Assembly (NCBI GenBank): GCA_002069605.1
Contig: MWBQ01000071.1
Coordinates: 1-34,635 of the forward strand
Direction of reading: 5' to 3'
Source: Candidatus Atribacteria bacterium ADurb.Bin276
GTDB lineage: Bacteria; Atribacterota; Atribacteria; Atribacterales; Atribacteraceae
Length of the DNA stretch: 34,635 bases
How positions within the stretch are numbered: the stretch's first letter is position 1; every line of letters begins with the position of its first letter. A program made the position numbers and the translations under genes. Under the pieces are notes generated by a model. That model searched no databases. It saw only the letters and a list, made by a program, of their open reading frames with translations, and had not been told where the DNA came from. Positions 16,343-25,038 of this stretch are shown here, in pieces.

Positions 16343-17606
16343 AACTCTCGGATGTAGAGTAAATCAGTCAGAAAGTGATATTCTTGCTGCACTATTAAAA
16401 AGTGAAGATATTTCTTTGGTTCCTTTCGAGGATCAAGCTGATTGGTACATTATTAATAGCTGCGCAGTGACCAAGATGTCGGAAAAAAAAACTCGTCAAT
16501 GGATCAGCCGAGCTTTAAGGAATAATGAAACATCACAAGTTATTCTTATTGGGTGTTATAGCCCTTTGTATACCCGTCAATTTCCACTTCCTCAGCCTCG
16601 TCTCCAGGTTATTGATTCTCCAGAGAAGATCAAAAAGGTAATGGAAAAACTCAATTTACCTTGGGATGATTCTTTCTCAGAAAAAGTCATACCAGAAACC
16701 AAACGGGCTCGGGTCTGGTTAAAAATCGAGGATGGATGTGATCATTTCTGCAATTATTGTATTGTACCCCACCTCCGTGGTGCTGTTCGGAGTGAAGAAC
16801 CAGAAAAAATAATTCACCAAGCAATTCATTTAGAAAGAAAAGGTGTTCATGAAATTGTTTTGTGTGGTATTAACTTAGGAAGGTATGATTTTGGGAGTAA
16901 TCATACTACCCTGATTGAATTACTGGAAGAATTGATAAGAGCAACCAATATCGTTCGCTATCGTTTAAGTTCTATTGAGCCGTTTCTGATTGATAAAAAG
17001 TTTTTGGATCGATATTTTTCTTTGATCCCTCGAGTATGCCCGCATTTTCATATCCCTCTCCAAAGTGGGAGTGATGAAGTTTTATTAAAGATGGGAAGGG
17101 GTTATACCACTCAATTTTATAGAGAACTAGTAGAATTAATTCGGAGTTATGATAGAAATATAGCAATTAGTACTGACATTATTGTAGGATTCCCTGGGGA
17201 ATCGGAAAAACTGTTTACTGAAACAATTGAATTTTGTCAGGAAATCGGTTTTTCCCGTGCTCATGTTTTTGTTTATTCTCCACGTCCTTTTACTCCTGCT
17301 TCCCAGTGGGATAAGATTGAAGGGGTTCCTTTTCAAGCCAAAAAAGACCGAGAAGCACAGTTATTAAAAATTATTTACAATAGCCAAATCAAATATTATC
17401 GGTCTTTTATTGGAAAAACATTATCAGTATTGGTTGAGGCAACCACTGAAAACCATGTGGTAACTGGTTATTCTGATAATTACATACCAGTTCGAGGGGA
17501 GGGAATTTTGGCTTCTGATTATGGAAGGATTCTTCCTATATTTATCCAGGGAGAACAGGATAGAATTTTATTAGGGAAAGCTATTCAAAACCAATATACT
17601 GTATAA
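16326..17606 (+). CDS. mtaB: tRNA t6A37 methylthiotransferase MtaB
   Basis: MtaB converts t6A37 to ms2t6A37 in tRNA using radical SAM chemistry. The UPF0004 domain provides the auxiliary-cluster cysteines C10, C46 and C77 (LGCRVNQSE, NSCAVT, GCYS). The radical SAM cluster is CDHFCNYC (C138, C142, C145). A C-terminal TRAM-like domain follows around GKTLSVLVEA. Motif LGCRVNQSES is characteristic of MtaB rather than MiaB or RimO. The 426 residues match the family, and it is the third gene of the dnaJ-rsmE-mtaB unit. Confidence 0.95.
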   Translation: MKIAIKTLGCRVNQSESDILAALLKSEDISLVPFEDQADWYIINSCAVTKMSEKKTRQWISRALRNNETSQVILIGCYSPLYTRQFPLPQPRLQVIDSPEKIKKVMEKLNLPWDDSFSEKVIPETKRARVWLKIEDGCDHFCNYCIVPHLRGAVRSEEPEKIIHQAIHLERKGVHEIVLCGINLGRYDFGSNHTTLIELLEELIRATNIVRYRLSSIEPFLIDKKFLDRYFSLIPRVCPHFHIPLQSGSDEVLLKMGRGYTTQFYRELVELIRSYDRNIAISTDIIVGFPGESEKLFTETIEFCQEIGFSRAHVFVYSPRPFTPASQWDKIEGVPFQAKKDREAQLLKIIYNSQIKYYRSFIGKTLSVLVEATTENHVVTGYSDNYIPVRGEGILASDYGRILPIFIQGEQDRILLGKAIQNQYTV

Positions 17607-17669
17607 TCCCATTGAAAATTCATTTTATATTCAATAAAATAGAGAGAAAACTGGAGAAGGAAAGATAAA

Positions 17670-19841
17670 ATGGCAGCTAAGAAAAAGATAAAGACGGTAA
17701 AAATAACCAAGTCAAAGCTTCCTGTAGTCGAATCTCCCGAAAGAACTCTTCCACTTTTAGAAAAATTTCTTCAATATGGTTTATTGCTGATTGTGCTTTT
17801 ATCCCCTTATTACCGGGGTTTATATTTTGATTACGAAAGATATCCCTTTTTTTTGGCGGTTTTCCTCCTTGCCATTATTTATTTTTTCTATCAAATAGCT
17901 TACCAAAGAAAAGTAATTACTATAAAAACTCCCGTCGAATATTTTTTCCTCCTTACCGTTTTATTATATGGTCTCAGTATTTTTTGGGCTGCGGACCAGG
18001 GGATGGCTTTTCGTGAATTTTTTAGTAGTGTAGCTTACTTTATCTTTTTTCTTTTGGTCACAAATTTATTCCTGACCAAGCATTCAAAAAAAATTCTTTT
18101 AATAACATTCAATATCAATGCTGTTTTACTGGTTTTGCTGGGGTTTTTCTACCGATTTGGGTGGATTAATCCTCTGTCTCGACCATTGGGGATGAGCATG
18201 AAAGATCTTTTTTTGGCAGCATCAGGTCGTTTGCATTCAACTATGCAATACCCAAATACCTTTGCTGCTTATCTTGCAATGGCGATAATAACCTTGATTC
18301 TTATTCATTTTTTGGAAGAAAAACCGGTTTATCTCAGTTTTTGGGGGTTTATACTTTTTTTTCTTCAAACTGGATTATATTTTACCTATTCCCGGGGAGC
18401 TTTGTTGGTATTTATCATAACCTCGGTGGTTTTATTCCTTTTATTGAAAAGGCAAGAGAAGATAAAGCATCTTCTTATTCTCATGGTCGCATTTATTTGG
18501 ACAATACTTTTTACTCCGAGCTTGGAAAATTTTTTATTCAACAATTTACCCGGTCAGTTTTTTGGTTTCCTCTTATTAGGGAGTCTTTTACAGGCTTTTA
18601 GCATCTATTTGCTTTCCTTCCTATGGAAAAAGTTGATCAACCTATCAAAACCATCAATTCGTACCTCCTATTTAACAGTTGGAATTGGTGTTGCTCTTGT
18701 TCTCGTTATTTTAATTATTTTGGGACTAAAACCAGCCTTCTTGGGTGATCGTTTTCGGCAAATCACTCTCAACACCATCATTTCTCAAGAAAGATGGATT
18801 TTTTATGGAGATGGTTTAAAAATATTCCAAACCCGACCAACCGTTGGTTGGGGAGGAGGAGGATGGGAAGCTTGTTATTTTGCCCATCAATCCTATCCCT
18901 ATTTTAGCGAAAACACTCACAATTATTTTCTTCAAGTGATGATTGAAATCGGCATTATTGGTTTGTTAGCAACAATTGGGTTAATAATTGGCCTTTTTTA
19001 TCAAATTTATCGTTGCAAAAAGGTGAATAGTGATAATTGGGATACTCTTTTCGTTTTAGGATTGGGAGCTGCAGTGTTTTTGGGATTTTTTCATGGATTC
19101 ATTGATGTTGATTTTGCTCTTGGTTCTTTTTATTTTGGCATTTGGGTGTTTATTGCTTTCATCAACCAAATAACTCGATCTCAGCAAATCACCATCAAAA
19201 ATCGACATTTATTTGAAATGAAAATACCCAATTGGGTGTTGTTTTCCGGGGTTATTTTTTTAATGATTTTTTCCCTATTTTTGATTTCTGGAGAACGGGC
19301 AAAAATTTGGGGCGGATATTTTGCAGCTCATGATGATATCAATCAAGCTATTCAATACTATCAAAAAGCAGTCAATTCGATTCCTTTCAATTCTCAAAGC
19401 CATTATCTTTTAAGTACTTATTACCGGGAATTGTTTAATACCCAAAAGCAAGCAGAGTTGAGAATAAAAAGTGAATATCATAGTGAAAAAGCTACCGGCT
19501 ATTCCCCTTTTGATTATCGATATCAAGAAAATAAAGCAGTTTTAAGGGTAGAAAAAGGAGACTTTGAAACTGGTTTGAATGAATTTGAAAAAGCCATTTA
19601 TTTAGCACCCTTTATATCTACAACCTATGAGCACTATCTACAAACCTGTCTATCGGTTGCTGATTTTTACCTTATGCAATCTGATAAAAGAAAAGCTATT
19701 CATTATTTAGAAAAGGGTTTGCGTATCGATGATATATTTACAGCTTTTTTGGATAATTCATTAAGACCAGTAAAGAAAACCACTACTTACAATGAGATTC
19801 TGAAAGAATTAAAAAACCAACTTCAGGAAATTAAGGAATGA
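17670..19841 (+). CDS. O-antigen ligase-like membrane protein with TPR tail (paralogue 1)
   Basis: This is a polytopic membrane protein of the O-antigen ligase/Wzy_C superfamily. It has about a dozen hydrophobic segments and a hydrophilic loop with GWGGGGW (residues 393-399) followed by an ENTHNYFLQ segment, the family's conserved ligase/polymerase region. SPYYRG near residue 45 and FTYSRGA mid-protein also recur in the next gene. After the last helix, about 170 residues form TPR-like helices (IQYYQKAV; FEKAIYLAP). The basic N-terminus (KKKIKTVKITKSK) suggests it faces the cytoplasm. ATG 17670 is preceded by GGAGAAGGAAAG. The gene overlaps its paralogue by four bases (ATGA). It probably joins or transfers a surface glycan; substrate unknown. 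Confidence 0.85.
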   Translation: MAAKKKIKTVKITKSKLPVVESPERTLPLLEKFLQYGLLLIVLLSPYYRGLYFDYERYPFFLAVFLLAIIYFFYQIAYQRKVITIKTPVEYFFLLTVLLYGLSIFWAADQGMAFREFFSSVAYFIFFLLVTNLFLTKHSKKILLITFNINAVLLVLLGFFYRFGWINPLSRPLGMSMKDLFLAASGRLHSTMQYPNTFAAYLAMAIITLILIHFLEEKPVYLSFWGFILFFLQTGLYFTYSRGALLVFIITSVVLFLLLKRQEKIKHLLILMVAFIWTILFTPSLENFLFNNLPGQFFGFLLLGSLLQAFSIYLLSFLWKKLINLSKPSIRTSYLTVGIGVALVLVILIILGLKPAFLGDRFRQITLNTIISQERWIFYGDGLKIFQTRPTVGWGGGGWEACYFAHQSYPYFSENTHNYFLQVMIEIGIIGLLATIGLIIGLFYQIYRCKKVNSDNWDTLFVLGLGAAVFLGFFHGFIDVDFALGSFYFGIWVFIAFINQITRSQQITIKNRHLFEMKIPNWVLFSGVIFLMIFSLFLISGERAKIWGGYFAAHDDINQAIQYYQKAVNSIPFNSQSHYLLSTYYRELFNTQKQAELRIKSEYHSEKATGYSPFDYRYQENKAVLRVEKGDFETGLNEFEKAIYLAPFISTTYEHYLQTCLSVADFYLMQSDKRKAIHYLEKGLRIDDIFTAFLDNSLRPVKKTTTYNEILKELKNQLQEIKE

Positions 19842-21937
19842 CCTCAATTACCGAGAAGCTTTCGTTTTTTTTGGTTCTATTCATTGTAATCCTTTCTCCT
19901 TATTACCGGGGTATCTATCCTGATTATTACAAACTCCCATTTTTGACTCTCATTTTTTTAGCCTTTCTTATTTATCTTCTGGCAATGGTACGAAAGAAAG
20001 AAAGACTTTTCCAATTAAGCCTTCCGGAAATGTTCTTTTTCTTATTAGCAATAGTATACCTTTTTACGATTATAGTAGCTTCCAGTAAATATTCTTCAGT
20101 AATTGCCTTTATCAGCTATATAGCGTGGGCATTTCTTTTTTGGTTGATATTGGAATTGTTCCAAAAGAAATCATTAAAAATGTTCTTAATTCAAATAATG
20201 GTCTGTAATGCTGGTGTATTATCGCTTTTGGCAATCTTTGATGCCTTCCACTTTATTCCGGAAAGATTTCAAAATTTTTTAGGAATGAGTTTTTGGGGTT
20301 TATATTTTTCCGGAAGATTGGCCACTGCCTTTCAATATCAAAACACCTCGGCATCTTTTTTTGCTGTTTGTTTATTCTTAGGAATTTTTATTTACCTTCA
20401 AGAAAAAAATTGGTGGAAAAAGCTGATAAATGGTGTTCTTTTATTTTTGATTTTCTTTGGTTTTCTTTTTGCTTTTTCGAGAGGCACAAATCTTATCTTT
20501 TTAATTACACTTCTATTTCTTTTTATTTTAGTCAGAAAAAAAGAATACATAACTTCAGTTGTTTTAATTTTATCTTCATTGTTCTTGCCAAGCATTTTTT
20601 TACAGATAGAGTTGGATAGGTGTTTGTCTCAAGCTCTTCCCTTCGATTTTTTAGTTTTGTTTTTGATTGGATTGGGCTCCTTCTTTTTGTTAAGCTTTTT
20701 GTTTTTACCTAATCAACAAATTTTCTTGGTGAATAAAATCAATAAAAAACTGGTTTTTTTTCTAATTCTATTAGTAATCTTGGGAATAGAATGTTTTTTC
20801 GTTTTTTTTATTCAATTCGATGTAAAGAACTTCACTTTTGTTCGAGGATTTGGAGAAAAGGGAAGAGATATCAGCTTTGAAACAAAAAATGTTATTTATC
20901 GATTTACTTTTTACCGTGATGCTTTAAAAATGATTCAAAAAAAGCCTCTTTTGGGTTGGGGCGGTGGGGGTTGGGCAGCACGGTATTTCTCCTTTCAGTC
21001 TCATACCTATTATACTAAGTTCCCTCATTCCTTTTATTTAAATACTTTGGTTGAATCAGGAGTCTTGGGATTGGTTCCCCTTTTATTTTTACTTTTCTAT
21101 TCATTGTATATTTGTATAATTTCCACAAACCAAAATCAGTCTATATCAATAATCCCTTACTTGGGAGCCGGGGTCTTTTTAATTTTTTTACATAGCAGCA
21201 TTGACTTAAATTTTGCCATGGGCGCTTATCATATTTTTGCTTGGACACTTCTAGGCCTTTTGCTGAGTTTTTATCCTTTACAAAAGCTAAAACTCTCTAT
21301 TCCATTAATAATTCCCTTGCTGTTAACGCTTATTTTCTTTATTTTAAGCATTTTTTTGGGGAATGCCGAGTATTATTACCAATCAGGGAATGAATATCGA
21401 GCTGGGAATGATTTCGTTCATTCAGCGAAAGCCTGGGAAACAGCCGTCCGCCTCAATCCCTGGCACGATAATGTCCTATATCAATTGAGCAATTTATCTT
21501 CCGATATTTATTTACAAACAAAAAAGGAGGAATTTTTGAACCTGGCCTTGGAGAAAAATCAAAAAGCTTTAAATATAGAGCCTTATAATTATGAGTACTA
21601 TCGGCATAGAGCAGATCTTTTTCTTTTAAAAGGAGAAGTAGATGAAGCCTGGAAAGATTATAAATATTCAATGGAACTTGCCCCAATGGTTTTAGGTAAT
21701 TACGAAAAGATACTTTTTGCTTTTTTGAATTTATTAAATTCTCAACAGAAATCCATAAATCCAAATACTTTAAGTCAAATAAAGGTGTATACTGATGAGG
21801 TTTTTCATCTCTATCTCGAAAATCAGTTAAAATCGACCCAACCAAATCCACCAAGTGAAGCATTGAATTTCTTAAAAAGGGATATTGATACAGTATTAGG
21901 AGGTGGGAACACTGGAAATTCTATAACCGAAGATTGA
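19838..21937 (+). CDS. O-antigen ligase-like membrane protein with TPR tail (paralogue 2)
   Basis: This is a tandem paralogue of the preceding gene with the same layout: about a dozen membrane segments, SPYYRGIYPDYYKLP near the start, GRLATAFQYQNTSA, FAFSRGT, then GWGGGGW (373-379) with a FPHSFYLNTL loop and a TPR-like C-terminal third (NLALEKNQKALNIEP; AWKDYKYSMELAP). The ATGA overlap points to translational coupling and perhaps a heteromeric pair. The two differ clearly in sequence, so the duplication is old. No flippase, glycosyltransferase or polymer gene stands next to them, which makes their substrate unclear. Confidence 0.85.
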   Translation: MTSITEKLSFFLVLFIVILSPYYRGIYPDYYKLPFLTLIFLAFLIYLLAMVRKKERLFQLSLPEMFFFLLAIVYLFTIIVASSKYSSVIAFISYIAWAFLFWLILELFQKKSLKMFLIQIMVCNAGVLSLLAIFDAFHFIPERFQNFLGMSFWGLYFSGRLATAFQYQNTSASFFAVCLFLGIFIYLQEKNWWKKLINGVLLFLIFFGFLFAFSRGTNLIFLITLLFLFILVRKKEYITSVVLILSSLFLPSIFLQIELDRCLSQALPFDFLVLFLIGLGSFFLLSFLFLPNQQIFLVNKINKKLVFFLILLVILGIECFFVFFIQFDVKNFTFVRGFGEKGRDISFETKNVIYRFTFYRDALKMIQKKPLLGWGGGGWAARYFSFQSHTYYTKFPHSFYLNTLVESGVLGLVPLLFLLFYSLYICIISTNQNQSISIIPYLGAGVFLIFLHSSIDLNFAMGAYHIFAWTLLGLLLSFYPLQKLKLSIPLIIPLLLTLIFFILSIFLGNAEYYYQSGNEYRAGNDFVHSAKAWETAVRLNPWHDNVLYQLSNLSSDIYLQTKKEEFLNLALEKNQKALNIEPYNYEYYRHRADLFLLKGEVDEAWKDYKYSMELAPMVLGNYEKILFAFLNLLNSQQKSINPNTLSQIKVYTDEVFHLYLENQLKSTQPNPPSEALNFLKRDIDTVLGGGNTGNSITED

Positions 21938-21992
21938 GAATATTATAATAAGTATATTGTTGACTAAATAAAAAGATTGGAGTGATTTCACC

Positions 21993-22562
21993 TTGAAGAA
22001 TGGTAAGCAAAATCAGCTACTGAAGTATATCCCTTTATTTTTGTTCATTTTTATTTTGCTTCCCGGATGTTTTTTGGTTGATAACCCATATCAACCAAGC
22101 CCCACGCCTGGATCTCCCGCCGATCCTTCGCCGACTCCTTATGTTTCTCCTAATGCAATCGATTTTACTCTCTCTGATCTTGATGGAAACCAATATTCAC
22201 TAAGTGAATTTCGCGGGAAACCGGTATTGGTCGCCTTTTTTGGTTTTTTATGTTCCCATTGCCGCAATGAAATGCCTCGAATCCAAAATCTCTATATGAA
22301 GTATAAAGAGAGTCAAAACTTAATCGTTTTAGGAGTTGGAGTATCAAGCTCAATTGGGCAATTACGTGAATTTCAATCAAATTATGGGTTAACCTTTCCT
22401 GTTCTTGATGATTATAACCGGGATGTCTACCATCGATTCTTCGGTTCTGGAATACCGGCCTTATTGCTCATCAATAAATCTGGTGAGGTTGCCTATACCT
22501 ATAATCAATCAGAGTTGTCGGAAGCTGAAATTGAAAACCTTTTAAATTCTTATATTTTTTAA
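21993..22562 (+). CDS. Thioredoxin-fold (TlpA/peroxiredoxin-like) lipoprotein
   Basis: This is a lipoprotein with a thioredoxin-like domain. The N-terminal signal ends in the lipobox LLPGC (C26), followed by a Pro/Ser/Thr-rich linker (about residues 31-53) and an AhpC/TSA- or TlpA-type domain with CSHC (C87, C90). It would act outside the cytoplasmic membrane in thiol reduction or electron transfer. TTG 21993 is the best start: GGAGTGA lies about eight bases upstream and the signal peptide begins at once. At 189 residues the length is normal. A bidirectional terminator follows. Confidence 0.85.
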   Translation: MKNGKQNQLLKYIPLFLFIFILLPGCFLVDNPYQPSPTPGSPADPSPTPYVSPNAIDFTLSDLDGNQYSLSEFRGKPVLVAFFGFLCSHCRNEMPRIQNLYMKYKESQNLIVLGVGVSSSIGQLREFQSNYGLTFPVLDDYNRDVYHRFFGSGIPALLLINKSGEVAYTYNQSELSEAEIENLLNSYIF

Positions 22563-22574
22563 TCGAAGGTTTTG

Positions 22575-22613
22575 AACGCAACCCAGATAATAGGGTTTAT
22601 ACTGGGTTGCGTT
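22575..22613. terminator. Bidirectional terminator between convergent genes
   Basis: AACGCAACCCAG (22575-22586) pairs perfectly with CTGGGTTGCGTT (22602-22613). ATTTTTAT follows on the plus strand. The hairpin sits between two convergent stops and can serve both genes. Confidence 0.88.
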
Positions 22614-22617
22614 ATTT

Positions 22618-23955
22618 TTATAAAAATTCTTCAACGTATTCTTCTAAGAGACCAGCTTGGTCGAGGATGTCTAATATCGTAATTCGGCTTCTTACAAAGC
22701 GGGAGAAAAGAAAAGAGTCTTTCACTAAGGATCGCGGAAAACCTAGCTCTTCAAAAGTTGATGGGGTTTTCGATCGTTTTAAAGCTTGTTCAACATCAGG
22801 TATAGCAAATAGTTTTTCTGATATCATTTGTCGCAGATGATTGGTAAATCCCGGTTTTTTGAAAGAATCGGTAAAAACCATTGGAGATGTGATTTTTTGA
22901 GTTGCTTCTTTTTCGACCGATGGATAGAGAGAACCAAATTTTTCCTGTAAGATTTCCTTGTTTACCCGAATAGGGTGGGGAGAAGCAATCTTCTCCCAAT
23001 CGATGGTATCAATTTCTTTTAAAAATCTCTGATACATTTTGTGGATAAAGAGAGTGGCAACTCCCACCCTTAAACCGTGAAGAGAGGTATTTTCTCCCCG
23101 GGAAAGACTAATCATTTCTAAGTAATGAGCGATGAGATGTTCAGCACCTGAAGCTGGTCGAGAATCACCAACCAGTGCCATGCTAAAACCTGAGTTGAGA
23201 AGAGCAATGGATAAAGCTCTGACGGCTTCGGATTTTCGTTGAGGGATTTGGTCGGCAGACTCCCACAAAATCCGAAGGGCTTCCTTGACTAAGTCCCAGG
23301 AATACTGACAAATATATTCATCTTGAAGCTGATGACGCAGAACCCAGTCGGAGTTGGCCGTAGTTTTCCCGATTAAATCAGAAAAGCCTGATTGGAGAAG
23401 GTCTAAGGGAGCTTCTACCAATACGTCGAGGTCCATAAAAATCGCTTTGGGAGGGGTTGCTTCAAAAGTGATTTTGTATCCATTTACCAACATGGGCGCG
23501 CCAAGGGAAGGATATCCATCCATTGATGCTGCGGTGCCAACTACTACATAAGGAAGGTGAGACCGATGGGCAACGAATTTTACCAGGTCATTAATAACTC
23601 CTGAACCAACTGCAATCATAAAATCTGGTTGGTATCTTAAACCAGTTCCAACCTGATGTCGGGTGTCTTCGTCAGGCTCTAAGTATTGAGTCGGAGAGTT
23701 ATGAGAAAGTAAAAGAGGAATTGTTTCATATTTTTCTTGGTTTAATATTGTTACAATTTTTTGCCCAGCTGCCTGGTAGGTATTTTCGTCAAAAACGATC
23801 AAGCATTTCTTTCCCAAATTAAGCTGGTTTAGAATGGGTGGTATCTGCTCTAAAAGCGAGTGATCAACGATGGTTTTTTGGGTTAAAATGCGATGAGTTT
23901 CACCACAAGTACAAGAAATATCTGTAGCCTTTTGAAAATAAAAAAGCTCATCCAT
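22618..23955 (-). CDS. sn-Glycerol-1-phosphate dehydrogenase (AraM/EgsA family)
   Basis: This enzyme reduces dihydroxyacetone phosphate to sn-glycerol-1-phosphate with NAD(P)H and a metal ion. The Rossmann part has VGSGVINDLVKF and VVVGTAASMDGYPS; the metal-binding half has GAEHLIAHYLEM and NTSLHGLRVGVAT, whose histidines are expected ligands. G1P is the stereoisomer used by archaeal lipids; bacterial AraM of Bacillus makes it for heptaprenylglyceryl compounds. I start at ATG 23955 (445 residues), preceded by a weak GAGAG, rather than the TTG at 24000. It stands alone, with no GGGP synthase beside it. Annotation of the enzyme is firm; its product's fate is unknown. Confidence 0.92.
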   Translation of the reverse strand: MDELFYFQKATDISCTCGETHRILTQKTIVDHSLLEQIPPILNQLNLGKKCLIVFDENTYQAAGQKIVTILNQEKYETIPLLLSHNSPTQYLEPDEDTRHQVGTGLRYQPDFMIAVGSGVINDLVKFVAHRSHLPYVVVGTAASMDGYPSLGAPMLVNGYKITFEATPPKAIFMDLDVLVEAPLDLLQSGFSDLIGKTTANSDWVLRHQLQDEYICQYSWDLVKEALRILWESADQIPQRKSEAVRALSIALLNSGFSMALVGDSRPASGAEHLIAHYLEMISLSRGENTSLHGLRVGVATLFIHKMYQRFLKEIDTIDWEKIASPHPIRVNKEILQEKFGSLYPSVEKEATQKITSPMVFTDSFKKPGFTNHLRQMISEKLFAIPDVEQALKRSKTPSTFEELGFPRSLVKDSFLFSRFVRSRITILDILDQAGLLEEYVEEFL

Positions 23956-24024
23956 AGTTTTCTCTCTTTCTGTTTTTTTATCATTGATTGTATTGTACAA
24001 TTAATGCGTTTCAATTCGATACCA

Positions 24025-24054
24025 AATATATTCCGAAATATTCAATTTGTTCAA
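24025..24054 (-). promoter_or_regulatory. Possible promoter of the G1P dehydrogenase gene
   Basis: On the minus strand TTGAAC (24054-24049) and TATATT (24030-24025) are separated by 18 bases, about 70 bases before the start codon. The -10 is good and the -35 is moderate. Confidence 0.4.
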
Positions 24055-24197
24055 TAGAATAGTGTCTATTTCTAATAGCTTTTCTCCATTAAAACAAAAA
24101 AGAAGAAGAATTTTCATTGATCTCGGAATAATGATAAGATTAAAACAATGTATTTTATTATCATCGGTTTAATTAAATAGGTCAAGGAGGATGTTCT

Positions 24198-24707
24198 ATG
24201 TCTCTCAATCAAGCTCTGTGGAAAAAAGCCCTAACTGAATCTTATCAAGCAATTGAAAGACTCAGTGGGGTTTTTCTGGTTACTCAAGGAAAAGAACGGA
24301 AACCGAATATTATGACCATTGGATGGATGCAGGGAGGAATAATTTGGGGACGGCCTATTATATCGGTTTTGGTAAGGCCTTCTCGTTTTTCATTTATTCA
24401 TATTGAGGAAAACCCCTCCTTTACGGTGTGTGTTCCGACTGATAACATGAAAAGAGAAATAAACTGGTGTGGGAGTGTCTCAGGAGCGACAGTTGATAAA
24501 TTTAAAAGTACAGCTTTTACTCCTATATATAACGAAGACTTTTCTGTTCCAATCATTAAAGAATGCCCTATTCATTTTGAGTGCATTATAGTTCAAAAAA
24601 CCAAGGTTATAGAAACAAATTTTATTCCGGAAATCCTTCGTGAATATTATTCTTCGGGAGATTTTCATTCAGTCTATTATGGAGAAATAACCAGAGTTAA
24701 AATATAA
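24198..24707 (+). CDS. Flavin reductase-like (flavoredoxin family) protein
   Basis: This is an FMN-binding split-barrel protein of the flavin reductase/flavoredoxin type. Visible features are PNIMTIGWMQGGIIWGRPII, VRPSRFSFIHIEENPSFTV (cited in parts) and GSVSGATVDKF, in the order expected for DIM6/NTAB-like proteins. It would bind FMN and pass electrons in an anaerobic cytoplasm. The 169-residue length is normal. AAGGAGGAT stands six to seven bases before ATG 24198. It starts divergently from the G1P dehydrogenase. Its partner enzyme is not evident. Confidence 0.88.
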   Translation: MSLNQALWKKALTESYQAIERLSGVFLVTQGKERKPNIMTIGWMQGGIIWGRPIISVLVRPSRFSFIHIEENPSFTVCVPTDNMKREINWCGSVSGATVDKFKSTAFTPIYNEDFSVPIIKECPIHFECIIVQKTKVIETNFIPEILREYYSSGDFHSVYYGEITRVKI

Positions 24708-25038
24708 ATTTCTTTTCCAGGGGAAGGGTCGAGAAGCCGAAATAGGGATAGAATTTCCTATCAACATGCGGAGAAAAAATTATTCGACCACGCAAAAATT
24801 TTTTATCTTTAATAACGGTATTTTAAAGAATAGTGTATAATATCATTCGGGTTTTTCCCAAGAAGAGGAAAGACTACTTTATTGGTTGGAAATATTTATT
24901 TATATTTACTGTTCTGTGGATAGGAATGAGGTTAAACGGTTTCTAGCAAACATCAAAGAAACGATCAATAAAAGAGATCTCCATTGGGGAATGACGGAAC
25001 CTATGTTATAACCCCTCCCAAAATAAAGGAGGAAACAA
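24708..25038 (+). promoter_or_regulatory. Long untranslated leader of the radical SAM gene, with candidate promoter
   Basis: This 331-base gap holds no convincing gene. A perfect TATAAT is at 24836-24841, but no good -35 lies 16-18 bases before it. Transcription from here gives a leader of about 190 bases. Short complementary parts can be seen by eye: TTCCCAA near 24856 with TTGGGGAA near 24984, GGTT with AACC outside it, and a small hairpin GTTTCT/AGAAAC around 24940-24965. I recognise no known riboswitch class and no B12 box. The leader may be structured or simply spacer. Confidence 0.35.
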
